A stretch of 64,000 nucleotides of DNA, taken from the NCBI GenBank assembly GCA_963969595.1, contig OZ018409.1, positions 44,591,282 to 44,655,281 of the forward strand. Direction: 5' to 3'. Below are positions 24,764 to 35,944 of the stretch, in pieces (position 1 is the first letter of the stretch; every line of letters starts with the position of its first letter). The notes under the pieces were generated by a model. The model saw nothing but the letters and a program-made list of their open reading frames with translations, did not search any database and was not told the DNA's origin. Position numbers and translations under genes: made by a program. Origin of the DNA: Neckera pumila. Taxonomy: Eukaryota; Streptophyta; Bryopsida; Hypnales; Neckeraceae.

Positions 24764-27645
24764 TAGTGTGTCTTGTGCCATTGCCACAACCAAAATAAAA
24801 ATAAAATTGTTTTTTTAATTTTTTAATTTTTTGAAACTTTTAAATTCAATAACCTTCTCATTGTAATGTGAGGGATTGCATTCTTGGCACTAACATAAGC
24901 TCTATACACAAAGGAGTGCAAGGGCTTTGTTTTGTGGCGCTTGGACATGCAATGTGAAAGTTATGATTTTTCTAAAATAAAAGATAATTTAGTTCCATTT
25001 TTTAATTTTAAAAAATCCATTCCTTTCATACTATAGGTCCAAACGCCACAAAATTGGCACAAATAGAAAGCTCTATGCACGAAGGATTGCAAAGTCTTTG
25101 TTTTGTGGCGTTTAAAATTGTGATGTAAAAGTTATATTTTTTCCAAAATAAAAGATAATTTAATTCAATTTTGTGACTCATAAAAACTTTGAAATTTAAT
25201 TAATTTCACATGGTAGGTCCAAATGCCACAAAACAAAGTCCGCGCACCCCTCCTTATCAAGAACTTTTGAATGGTCCAAGCATGGAGCTAGACGCCTCAC
25301 AGGACGCCTCACAGTTTGTTCGATTTTAATGTATCAAACAAACAAAACAAACGAAATAAACAACCTAATTTAAGATATCGATGCTTGTGATTTGTTTCTT
25401 GTTCACTTTGTTTTCATTTTTCTCACATTCTAACATAGAGTATTTTGTTTTTCTCCATATGCTTGAATAAGAATATCATCAGTCTAGCACAAAAAAATAC
25501 TCACTGAATATTTACTATCTTTTGATAATGTGAAATTAGAACTTCTAATCATTATTTTTGAAAGTGCATCAAAATTGATTTGAAATATAAAGAATATTAT
25601 ATGGATTTGAACTTTGGAAAACAAACATAGAGACCATTTTAACCCCTAAAGTTCCAGGACTATGTTTTCACCGAAAATGCTTAAAAATTGTCATTTTTAG
25701 TACAAGTATTATTTTTTGGAAAAAAACTTTTTGTGACACATGTAACCGTAGGATCTTGTAATATGATGACTTAAAAACATATGGTAATAATTCCAGAGAT
25801 TTCCACTGCGTGGATTGCAAGATATAAGCATTCAAATTCACTAAAACCATTTTTTTTGGCCCTGCAAAAAACAGGGTAGGAGCGTTTCACAAGCTCACTC
25901 TTCGACGAAAAAATGTCCAAAATGATGGTGCTTCTTTAATTTTTTTTCCTAGATAAGTTGGTTGCATGCATGAATAGTTTCACTTCATTTGGAATTGTAC
26001 AACATATAGGCAAAAAATAGTAAGTAGATAGTAGTAGAGAATGATTCAAAATACTAAATTGTCAAGAATTTAATTATAGAATTGAAAAATGCTAATCACA
26101 ATGGTTGCAATGTTGTAATAAATAATTTACATCCTACAATTTTATTTTTTTCAAAAATATTGAAAATTGAGTAAGTTAAAGGACTTCAAAGTTTATTTCA
26201 AAGTAGAGAATCTATAATTGCTCGTAAACTAAAAATTTTCATAACTTTTGACTCATTAATCAAAATAGGATGATCTAAAGCTTTTTACGTGTATATAGCT
26301 CTAAAAAAACAATTTCAAATTTTATTTTTGAAAAAAGTGACTTCTTTTATCTACCCCTACTACCTAGTTACGAAAGAAGTAATTTATTAGGCCATAACAT
26401 TTGACTTCTATTAATAAATTGCATGAAATGTGGTGCATATAAAAGATAATTCTTGCACCCACCAACTATTAAAATTTGGGCCTAAAATATGGAAATCTCT
26501 AGTTGCACAACCTGCCCAAAATTTCTATACAACCAAAAAACGCTTGCCAGTCCTTTAGAGGTTAAGCAAGCTAAAACAAACAAAAATTGCAATAAACCTC
26601 AATGAAACATGCTAAAAAAAAGAAAAAAAGATGAAAATAATACAACAAATTTTGATCATGATAAATTTGTGAATTTTGAAATGATCAAATTTATAATTTT
26701 GCATGTATATGATATTCTTAAAGTTTATATTCATTAAAATTAAATTAATTTTTGTTATCAAAATATTTCATATTTGACCAAACTATCAAAAATTAATCCT
26801 AATAGATTATAGAAAGTTGGATCAATTTGACTCGTCAATTTTTTTCCATATATATACTAAATATATTTCTTCAAATACTGTATTATTAGTAAACATTAGT
26901 AAACACTAGTTGTAGGCCATACATATTTCTTATTACATATGAAGGTTGAACATATACCTTCATATTGCTAGAAAAAATCTTGTTGAAGTATGAGCATCCA
27001 TCTATAGCTTAAATTAGCTTGGATTTTTTTACTATAATTAGGTACCATATTTTATGTATTTTGTTTGATACATTGAGATGTAACAAACCGTGAGGCATTT
27101 GGTGGCACTCTTGGTACCACTCAAAAACTCTTGACAAGAAGGGGTGCACAAACTTTGCTTTATGGCATTTGGACCTACTGTATGAAACTTATTGAATTTT
27201 AAAGTTTTTATGAATTAGAAAATTGAGTTAAATTATATTTTATTTTTAAAAAACTATCACTTTTACATCACGTGTCTAAGTGCCATGAAACAAAGCCCTT
27301 CCAATCCTTCATGCATAGAGTTTTCTATTTGTACTAGTTTTGTGGCATTTGGACCTATGGTGTGAAAGTTATGGATTTAAAAAAAATAAAAAATAGAATT
27401 AAATTATCTTTTATTTTAAAAAAAACACAACTTTCACATTGCATGTCCAAATGCGACAAAACAAAACCCTTGCACTCCTTTGTGCATAAAAATTTCTATT
27501 CATACCAAGAATACAACCTCTCACACTACAGTGTGAAAATTCTTGAATTTAAAAGTTTTACTGAATTAAAAAATTAGAAATTTATTTTTACTTTTATTTT
27601 GGCTGTGACATCGGCACAGGGCACAGGGCACACTAGTTATCAACT
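24764..27645. mobile_element. Large foldback element with arms of about 0.6 kb
   Basis: The left end 'aactagtgtgtcttgtgcc' pairs with the right end 'ggcacagggcacactagtt'. The arms (about 24764-25350 and 27040-27645) are built of repeated units such as 'gctttgttttgtggc(g/a)' and 'tcctt(t/c)(g/a)tgcatagag', in opposite orientation. The centre contains the family A element 25639-26565. Superfamily not assigned; target duplication not resolved. No transposase motif seen. Confidence 0.65.
25639..26565 (+). mobile_element. TTAA-flanked element, family A variant
   Basis: It begins TTAACCCCTAAAGTTCC and ends CAGTCCTTTAGAGGTTAA, 927 bp, of the same subfamily as 16392-17325. It is inserted between the arms of the large foldback element 24764-27645. 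Confidence 0.88.
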
Positions 27646-28528
27646 AGGTTATGCCTAAATATTAGCATCTAAAATATGAACATCAATTTGGAAGACATCC
27701 CAATAAAAAATTCCATTCAAGAAAGTCACTAAACAAGTGTCATTATGTAAATTCACAATTGGATGCTCATTGCATTTTTTTCCAACATTTGCACTTGATT
27801 TATGGCAGATCCTACTATCAATTACTGGTGCTATACTGAAGATGAACTTTGGAAGTGACTAGTGAAATTACATACCTAAAATGACACAAAAACTAGAGAA
27901 ACAAAGGATGAGACCGCGAATAATGGACAAGCTCCAATCAGAGGGTCAATGAAAAAGCCTGTTGAAGCCAAAAACATCTACATAGAACTCTACATGAAAC
28001 TCTAAGCCCACTTAACTGATAACTACTATTCTTTGTTTAAGAGTGACATTCTCTACTTTCACTTCAACACAAAGCCCACTTAACCCTAAACTCTAATATT
28101 TCTTTGTTTTGGAGTGAAATTCTCTACTTTCATTTCATTTCAACAGGCCCTCTCTACTAACTGCTAAAACACAGATTATTCTTTCATCCAAAGTCCAATT
28201 CTAGACAGTTGTGGCTGAACTCCAATAAGTGGCAATTGTAGAGACGCATACCTTATTAAACTTCAGGTATTATGATCTTGCAATTGGAGGGGATTTCTAC
28301 TCCAAAATGTGAGGGAGACATACATAAACAAGTTAACTAAACTATTGCATTGCTTTGCCAAAGAGTACTTGGGAGTAGTAAAGGGCCTCAAAATACCAAA
28401 CAGCTTTAAGAGTGAAAATCCTTATTTGTGTAGTGATAACTCACAAATACTTAGAAATCCGTTTCTGGCGGGATGGCTCACTCCCAACAACACTGCCAAT
28501 TTTTGTGCCACGTTCCACAACTCTGAAA
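27646..28528. other. 3' flank of the phosphatase gene
   Basis: No element ends. A direct repeat of about 55 bp ('agcccacttaactgataactactattctttgttt' and 'agcccacttaaccctaaactctaatatttctttgtttt') lies at about 28001-28130. It presumably includes the 3' untranslated region of the minus-strand gene. Confidence 0.4.
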
Positions 28529-30618
28529 TCATCCTGTCCGAAGGAGCTCTCGGAATAGCCTCTCAACATCCCTTGCTGAGGTCCACTCGTGCACAGTTGC
28601 TTGTACCAAGTCAATGTTCGTTGTTAAACGTTTCGAGAGTGGAAATCTGGAAAGGAAATAGACATAGAATTATCCTTCATTATAAAGTGTTCGTCATAAA
28701 GTGCCTAGGAGCTCTTCTGTTATGGAGAAAATTGAAGCTCAGATCAGCATGTGCTTACCCCTGCCTCGCTAGAACGTGGTCTCCTTGTACCAATCTCAAA
28801 GAAGGGCAGTAATCCCCACCCCCATCCCCAACGTAAATTACACGCCTCTTCAGAGTTTCTGATGATCCCATTCTTATACTGTCCAAAATCAACCCCTGCA
28901 GAAACACAGAAAGCATCAAATCTAAGAATAAAATTGAAGACAGACAATAAAAAGAGGGTCAGGAGTAGTGTAGAGGACGCACAGTACCAACCCGGTATTC
29001 TGTAGGGTAAGAAGCCAATGAAGCTCTATCTAAATTTTAGAGGGACCTACTGTATTTGTAAAAACCGAAGCTCCGAGAGACGGACCCCTGACGAGACCGT
29101 TTTCTCACACTTTTTCGATTAGACCCTCACTTGGACATGGCCTGCACGGCCCAAGAGCTTGTAGGATTTATGATTTATGAAGGTCTTCGAAGAGCACCCT
29201 AAAGTTGGGGTTATGGTCTTGAAAGCATCAGGCCTGAAGGATGAAAGCCAATAGTATGTTGAGTTTCTTCATTTGGTTCCCCTACAGAACAAACTAGGCA
29301 GAAAAGAAATGGCTTCTGCTACATCCTCGGGAAAGTAACAAAACTCAAGGGAATAACAATTGGCTTTCTATCATCAGAATTTGAGGGACACTCCACTAAA
29401 GAAAGTTTAGGCCACTAGAATGCCTGAACTCATGCTTGAGATGAAGTAGAGGATACTGGAACCGTTAGGAACCTGATTCATGCATTTGGTTGAAGTAATT
29501 CGCATGTGGTGTAAGCATGACTGGGCTAAGTGTCTATGGCCATTGATCTTTGAATAGAATGGGGTTATCCGCTGTCAGGAATAATGATATACAACCTTCG
29601 ACTTTGAAATTGCATACGAAATTCATACACAGCTATGTTTGACCTCAACAGATTTGGTCTTGTACCCAAAGATCTCTCCACACTTCTATACATCCCCCCA
29701 AAAATCACGCCTACCTGCATTCAAATCTGACGCAGTATCTCTAACTTACAACTAAGTATGCTCTTATGACCGACAATCAAACAAAGCAAATTGAAAGAAT
29801 TTCATGCAAAAGCACAACTGATTGCGTCACATAGTAATACCTTACACATGTTAAGAGGACAGAGTTTGCAACCATGCGGCGTGTCTTGAGGATGCAAAGG
29901 CAGAACGCGCAGCGCTCCACTGTCATCCACATGCCCAGGGTTTGTGTGCACTTGGGAGAAGTACTCCTGGAGGCCATGCCTCTCCAGAATTTCCTTGATG
30001 AAATAAGAATTCGCGTCACTCACAATCTGGAGCTCGCACCTGAAATCATAAAACCATAAGTTTCGTCAGTTCGTGAAACTGAAATGCTTGGACATTGACT
30101 TTGAATCTAGCTCACTGGAAATTTAGGGCAAGAACCTGCACTCCCAACCTGTCGGAGCGTGAGAATCACCCGAGCTCTGCCGCAAATTTGACACTCGTCA
30201 CCATCTCTTGCTCCATGGGCGCCATTCGCAGGCAATTCGTGATGTCCTCGAGTGTGCACCCGTCGTTATGAAGCTCCCCCATCATCCTGTCCTACATGTG
30301 AGGAAGATCAGGATTAGGGTTTAGAGTTCGCACCTGACCTGAAACCAAAACACCATTCGACAGATCGGTGTTTTCAAAATTTGACTCCACGGCCTTTAAA
30401 ATTTTTGACTCCTCGAATTGCAGTACAGGAAAATGAAATGAGAAGATTGAGAGAGACGGATCGGGATGGGTTTTTTTGTTTACCATGAGCTGCGTCCACG
30501 GAAGAGTACTTATAAGGGACTTCATGCGCTCCATGGCGCCCAGCTTTTCCACCACCCATGTGTCGCTGTTGCAGTCGATCAAGCTCCAGTCGAAATCGAA
30601 CACGATGAGTGTCTCCAT
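28529..30618 (-). CDS. HAD-family phosphatase, PHOSPHO1 / TH2-like
   Basis: Five coding exons on the minus strand: 30484-30618, 30170-30291, 29841-30039, 28759-28895 and 28529-28646. All introns are GT-AG, the frame is kept throughout, and the product has 236 residues, the usual family size. Motif I is DFDWS at residues 8-12 (nucleophile Asp8, acid/base Asp10). The motif II serine is in IVSDAN (Ser93), the motif III lysine is probably Lys152 in NMCK, and motif IV is GDGGGD at 175-180. Residues 100-140 carry the 'FSQVHTNPGHVDD' and Cys-rich 'GCKLCPLNMC' blocks of the plant and PHOSPHO1 group. Known members hydrolyse small phosphomonoesters: phosphoethanolamine or phosphocholine, pyrophosphate, or thiamine monophosphate (Arabidopsis TH2). 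By resemblance TH2-like is favoured, but substrate cannot be read from sequence. The start ATG at 30618 is the first in frame. The third intron (28896-29840) is far longer than the others. Confidence 0.93.
30315..30322 (-). promoter_or_regulatory. Telo-box in intron 1 of the phosphatase gene
   Basis: TAGGGTTT on the plus strand, so AAACCCTA on the gene strand, inside the first intron close to exon 2. In plants this motif is bound by telobox-binding proteins and recurs in 5' regions of growth and RNA-processing genes. A single 8-bp match is weak evidence alone. Confidence 0.35.
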
Positions 30619-31023
30619 AGACAGCACGACGCAATACTCCGGAACCCGATCTCAAATTCTGCAACTCGATCTCCGGAAGAAAAAATCAGTCAATTGCTCG
30701 TTTGATCGGGCTCCGCTCAAAACGAGTCCCGGAAACAGTTCCTGTATCAAAAATGCCGGAGGATCGGAAAGATCGTCCATTTGAGGACATCATCCATCTA
30801 CCAGTTATGTGATTTCATCCACAAATTTATTCAAAATTGGTAAATTTTGGCGGATTTCAGTTCATCCACATATCCGTCCAATCTTTTATAGTGTAAATCA
30901 GACTACGACTCTGGTGCACATAGCTTGCATGCTTACTTCTCTTGAGCATTAAGCGATTAGGGTTAGGGTTTAGGGTACAGAGGAAAAAATACTGGATCCC
31001 TGAGGATGTGAGCGATTTCAGTG
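30619..31023. promoter_or_regulatory. Divergent promoter region, 405 bp
   Basis: The start codons of the phosphatase (minus) and the U11/U12-20K gene (plus) are separated by only 405 bp with no transposon between them, so the two leaders and promoters share this interval. A telo-box-like cluster lies at 30957-30975. No clear TATA box stands out. Confidence 0.65.
30957..30975 (+). promoter_or_regulatory. Telo-box cluster upstream of the U11/U12-20K gene
   Basis: Nearly three plant telomere-type units (TTAGGG, TTAGGG, TTTAGGG) end about 50 bp before the ATG, with a perfect AAACCCTAA match in reverse. Telo-boxes near plant transcription starts are typical of ribosomal-protein and RNA-processing genes, which fits a spliceosome component. 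Confidence 0.6.
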
Positions 31024-32494
31024 ATGCCTGCGCACAAGTACTACTGCGACTACTGCGACAAGCAGTTCTACGACACGCCGGCGTCGCGCAAGCGTCACTT
31101 GGAGGGGATTTCCCATCAGCGGGCCAAGAAGCAATGGTTTGATTCATTTCGAGGTGCGCTACCTTCGTTGGTCTCTTCTCGTTACGAGATTCTCGCTATT
31201 AGAGGCTGAAACTGATCTAACGAGAATTGCTCATGAATTTGCAGACCAGGACTCACTGGATTTCAGCCGACCACCTTGCACGTATTTCTTACGCACGGTA
31301 AGCTCTCAAATTTTACTTCGAAAGGTAGGACACTTCATGGATTCCTTCTCGCACTCAAGGCAGAGGATTTAAGCGTCACTTTAAGCATTTTGAAATATGT
31401 GTGAGTGAGTTTTGGGAGATTTGTTTACAGGTCTTTGGTTACAAGAGCCAAACATGTTGCGATAAATTTTTTTCCACTGTGTATGAATTTTTTTTAAGTC
31501 AATTTCAATGGGGGAAGGCTTTAGAGACAGTAATCAATCCCTTTCTACTCAAAGGTCATTTAGTCAAGTCATCATAGACATAGACATTTAGTAATCATAG
31601 ACATTTAGTCAAGTCTTGCTTACACCACTTGCAACAATTTTAACCAACTGAATGAATAAATGATTTGCTGCTGGTTATTAGGTCTTTATGGAAGACGGGA
31701 TCAGGTCCCTAATTGTTTTAGTATCCTCTTCCTTCGTTGTTGCTAAATCGGGATCAAATACTATGAGGCACACTGAATTTACTGGAATTGATGGAAATTC
31801 TGTCATTCCCAGGGAACATGTCAATACGGAAGTGAATGCAGGTTTGAGCATCCGGTCCGAAACCCGGCTCCTCCACCACCAGCCCATCCCGCTCCTTTGG
31901 GTGAGTATAAATTTTTCATTCCCCTCTATGCTTCAAGATCCTTTTTTTTTCATTCTTTCAGCAAAATGTATGAGATCGTATCTTTGACTGTCATGTCCAT
32001 AGTAGAAACCTCAAGGGTATTCTGTAAAGCCTAGCCACGTGAACCCTGCCAATGACCCTGCCAAGGTGGCAATTTTTAATGTAAACCTTGCCAGTTGTAA
32101 CATGGCTAAATTTTTCAGAAGATCTCTTGGGGTGGAGTCTCTACTACTCTGCAATCAGTTCTAGGTCTTGCCAATTTTATTTTCAGCAACTTCTGTGAGG
32201 GGCACTGGATTTCGCGTTTCAACAGAAAGGATTCCACTGGATTTTAAGTTCGCGAGGGCACACGCGCGAAATAGGAGAGATTAGTTGTGGTGCAGTGTGA
32301 TTGTTCACCCAAACCTAGTAAGAAGTTTGGTGTAGTGTCTTCTGAAACGTCGAAATGGTGCATACATTGTGGCAGGAGCATTGCACGCACATGAATCAGC
32401 TCTCGCAAACTTTCTGATGAAGGATCTGCCACTTTCGCTTCGCCCTCCTCCCGAAGGAGGCCATCCTCCAGTTGCTGTTGTAGATTGGGGATGA
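31024..32494 (+). CDS. U11/U12 snRNP 20 kDa protein (ZMAT5-type)
   Basis: Exons 31024-31153, 31245-31297, 31813-31900 and 32376-32494 join in frame to 129 residues with GT-AG introns. Residues 6-31 form a U1-type C2H2 zinc finger (Cys8, Cys11, His25, His31) followed by the conserved 'AKKQWFDSF'. Residues 55-74 form a CCCH finger with C-x8-C-x5-C-x3-H spacing (Cys55, Cys64, Cys70, His74), split by intron 2. A proline-rich linker leads to a C-terminal LPLSLRPPPEGGHPP and final VDWG, as in plant homologues. Family knowledge: this protein belongs to the U11/U12 di-snRNP, which recognises minor (U12-type) introns in the nucleus. A second in-frame acceptor at 32398-32399 would shorten the product by 8 residues. 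The upstream in-frame GTG at 31021 is rejected in favour of the ATG. Confidence 0.93.
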
Positions 32495-33711
32495 GCTTTG
32501 GGTGTGCATATTTTGCACTCTCTCGCTGTTCTCAGTCTTGTTCGTCACCAATTTGCAGCCAACTGTTGGCAGCTGATATGTGCATATTTTATACAGTTGT
32601 TGCAGTGTCAGTTGCGAACTATCAGCTGTTTAGTTCATTAGTCCTTTGAAGTGGATGAAGGGATGTCAAAACTGTTAGAATCTACTACGTTTTCTGTAAA
32701 GCTGATTTGTCAGGCTAATTGATGTTCAATCTCTGAACCACGTCTTATGTATAATGTATTTTTGTTGGCAGTGTTGTCCAGAATATAGGAGGCTTCATCA
32801 TGCCTATCCATTTGAAACAATATGAGTAAAGTGTCGAGGACTGCCCTAAATGGTTGAGCAAATCTTGCCTTCATCGTATTGAAGGCCTGGAACTACTTCT
32901 CTCATTTAGACCTTTCGGTACATGATTCAACTCCAAAGACTCCTTGATTTCAACAGCACTACTTTTCTCATTCCCAACTGAAATGTATCAAGTCGTAACC
33001 CTCTCCTCTCTTTTTCATTGCCGCATGGTGCCTTACAGTGGTGAAAGGGCCTGAATCACAACCCCTGTTCTTCCCTGCATTCTTAAGTAGCTCTACAGTA
33101 CTATACATCTCTAGGATTTTACAGATTTTACAGATTTTACAGATTTTACGTGATTTACTCTGGAAGAGAGGGTTATGCGTGATAACTGTCTCGAGCCTCC
33201 TAACCGCTTATCCATTACACTACATTCTGAAACAAGGTAAAGCAGATAATTATGGGTGTTTATGATAAACATTACGGAGAGTGGATTTAGACCCTGCTGC
33301 CATGATGCCCTATGATTAGATTAGGATTCAAAGTTTATTGATTCTTATCAAGTCTTGGGCACTATTCTTAGTTAATTCTGGATTTCAACATTGTTTTCTT
33401 TCTCACGACTAGTCCACTTGGAGAGGTATGTGATAAAGTCTGGTTCAGGATATTCTGCAGGTCCGTAGAACATCTGTTTCCAGAGATTAGTGAACGATCA
33501 TCCATTAGTGTTTCCTGTAAGTGATCATGGTGTGTGTACTTTTCACCAACTAAGGACAGCTTGTTATTGGTCGCACTTACCAACACAAAGGGATTGCTAG
33601 ATTGCTAGAAAGCTTGGATTGCCAGACTGCGAAAGGGGTGACTGTGGGGGTGTCTGAGGTGCAGAAAAAGGCAATCTCACCAAGAGGACTACTAGAGTTC
33701 TAGTAGGGTAA
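32495..33711. other. 3' flank of the U11/U12-20K gene
   Basis: It probably includes the 3' untranslated region. A 9-bp tandem repeat ('acagatttt', four copies, 33119-33149) is the only clear structure. No further exon was supported. Confidence 0.45.
33119..33149. repeat. 9-bp tandem repeat
   Basis: About four head-to-tail copies of 'acagatttt'. Confidence 0.85.
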
Positions 33712-33975
33712 GAGCATCTCCAATGCGGAGACGAGAACATGCACAGTACCCAGATTTTGAAGTGGAGGCAGGCGGACCTCATTCCCTTTTGGCGACTTTT
33801 AAAAAAAACTCTCCCAATGCAAAGCTGCAATCCATACCTCAAAGGGACTTTTCCGCATTACAAAAAGGAGAGGAAAGATTCTACATTAAATAAAGACCTT
33901 TCATGCAAAAAAGAAGAAGAATTCTAATTTATTAGCGCACATAACAAGGTTAAAAAGGTACGACAATGATGACTT

Positions 33976-34841
33976 TTAACTCCTAAAGTCCCATTGTCCC
34001 CTCAAGGGACAAATTAGATTTTGGGCAAGTATCTACAGACTCAATTTTTAGTGAAACTTTTTGAAACTTTTCCATAAGATAGAAAAACTGATTAGCTTCA
34101 TGGGAATATAATTTTTATTTCAATTGGTGCTCGGGAGCAAAAGTTATACAACAAAAAGCCTCAAACTGAACTCGGCGGGCAGTACAAGTTTTTTTGCAAA
34201 AAGTCAAAATAAATTTTAATTTTTTTTTTTTCCAAAACTTTATATTTTTGTCTATATGTGAAGCTTTGATTCATTTTATTTGGACTAATAATGAGCAAGT
34301 TATAGACAATCTTGTTTTTCAAGCAATCGAAGCATCTTTTTGAAAAAATAACTTGTAGGATCCATTTTTGAATGCAATTTTTACAATTTTTTACAATTTT
34401 CTTTTTGAGAATGTTGTGTTTGCTTGCTAAAACAATCTCACCATTGGAATTATTGTATTTCAATCCCATCTAAGAGCTATCAATGATTTATTTATTTTTT
34501 CAATCTTGGACCTACTTCTACTTAACAATTTTTTAAAGAATGAAAATCAAGTGTGTTTTTTTGAATTTTTTTTGGAGACTTTCAACTTACATCTTCAGCA
34601 GAAAAAAATTTAAATTCAAAGTCTGTAGTGCAAAAAAATTCCACAAATGGTGGTCAAAGTCATCTGAAATTGCAGATCAATGTTCACAAAACTTTCTTTT
34701 CAACTTTGAATGCTAATATCTTCCAATCTTTACCACATGATCTTTGACAAGTGAAGTACAAGATCCTACGGTTAGATTTTTAAAAATGGCAATTTTGAGT
34801 GTTTTTTGACAGAAAATTGGCCTTGGGACTTTAGAGGTTAA
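33976..34841 (+). mobile_element. TTAA-flanked element, family B
   Basis: It begins TTAACTCCTAAAGTCCC with 'gtcccctcaagggac' and ends TTGGGACTTTAGAGGTTAA. Interior family B blocks are 'ggtgctcgggagcaaaagtta' and 'caagatcctacggttaga'. It belongs to a subfamily together with 42401-43352 (shared 'cacttctacttaacaatttttt' and 'acaaatggtggtcaaagtca'-type blocks). Confidence 0.87.
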
Positions 34842-34880
34842 ATGCTATTGTATGCCACCTTGCAGGCTTTTCAAATTTCC

Positions 34881-35809
34881 TTAACCCTTAATGATTCATG
34901 ACTATGTTTTCAACAAATACGTTCAAAACTATCATTTTTTGAACAAGTACCAAATTTATAAAAAAAGACTTTCTTTGACACATATAACCGCAGGATCTTG
35001 TAGTACATTGGTTTGAAAAGATGTGGAAAAAATTTCAGAAATTTTCGCGGTGTGAATTGCAAGATTTTAGCATTTGAATTGTCAAAAATCCTTTTTTTGT
35101 CCTGCGAAAAATCAGATAGCTGCGCTTCACAAGCTCACTTTTGTATGAAAAAATGTCCAAAACGGTGGTAACTCTTTGGATTCAATATTCAAGGCAAGTT
35201 GGCTACCTGTTTGAAAATTTTCACATCCTTTGGAATTGTTCAACATATAGGAAAAAAATAGTAAGTAGATCGTAGTAGAGAGTAATTCAAAATATTAAAT
35301 TGTTAAGAATTTAGTTATGGAATTGAAAAATGCCAATCCAATGGTTGCAATATTGTAATAAACAGCAGGGATCCTATGATTTTATTTTTTTCAAAACATA
35401 TTGAAAGTTGAGTAAAATGAAGGACTTCAAAGTTTATATTTAAATAGAAAATCTATAACTCCCTGCAAACAAAAAATCCTCATAACTTTTTACTCATTGC
35501 TCAAAATGGAATGATTCAAAGCTTTTGAGGTATATATAACTCTAGAAAATCAATTTCAAATTTTTATTTTTGAAAAAAGTGATTTTTTCTTATCTGCCCA
35601 AACTACCCAGTTATGAAAAAAAGTAATATACCATGCCATAACTTTTGACTCACATTTCCAAATGTCATGAAATTTACTGCATATGAAAGATATTCCTTGT
35701 CTCCACCTTCTGTTAAATTTTGGGCCAAAAATATGGAAATCTCTAATCACACGTACCTACCAAAAATTCTATGTAGCCAAAGAATGCATGTTGGTCTTTT
35801 AGGGGCTAA
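34881..35809 (+). mobile_element. TTAA-type element, family A variant
   Basis: It begins TTAACCCTTAATGATTC and ends GGTCTTTTAGGGGCTAA; the right-hand TTAA has mutated to CTAA. It is of the same subfamily as 16392-17325 and 25639-26565. It lies 39 bp from the preceding family B element. Confidence 0.85.
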
Positions 35810-35944
35810 GTTGCCATTCTGTGGGTGGAAAATGGCGGGTTTGATGCAAAGACCCATGCCCTGTGCATTGGAGCTTATTTTTTTAGTTGGTACGTCATTG
35901 TGTGAATCCCGTGCCGGTGCAATACCGCATTAGATCTGCTCTAA

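Larger units (their letters stand above)
33712..35941. mobile_element. PIF/Harbinger-like TIR element hosting two TTAA elements
   Basis: GAGCATCTCCAATGCGG at the left pairs with CCGCATTAGATCTGCTC at the right, with TAA on both sides (33709-33711 and 35942-35944). Removing the two TTAA elements inside (33976-34841 and 34881-35809) leaves about 0.44 kb, a normal MITE size. The frames it holds have no motif. Confidence 0.78.

Noticed and set aside
32187..32284. Extra exon of the U11/U12-20K gene after a TTTTCAG acceptor
   Set aside because: It reads in frame for 31 codons but then hits a stop, and no donor in it has the phase needed by the acceptors of the last exon. Direct joining of 31900 to 32376 keeps frame and gives the conserved tail.
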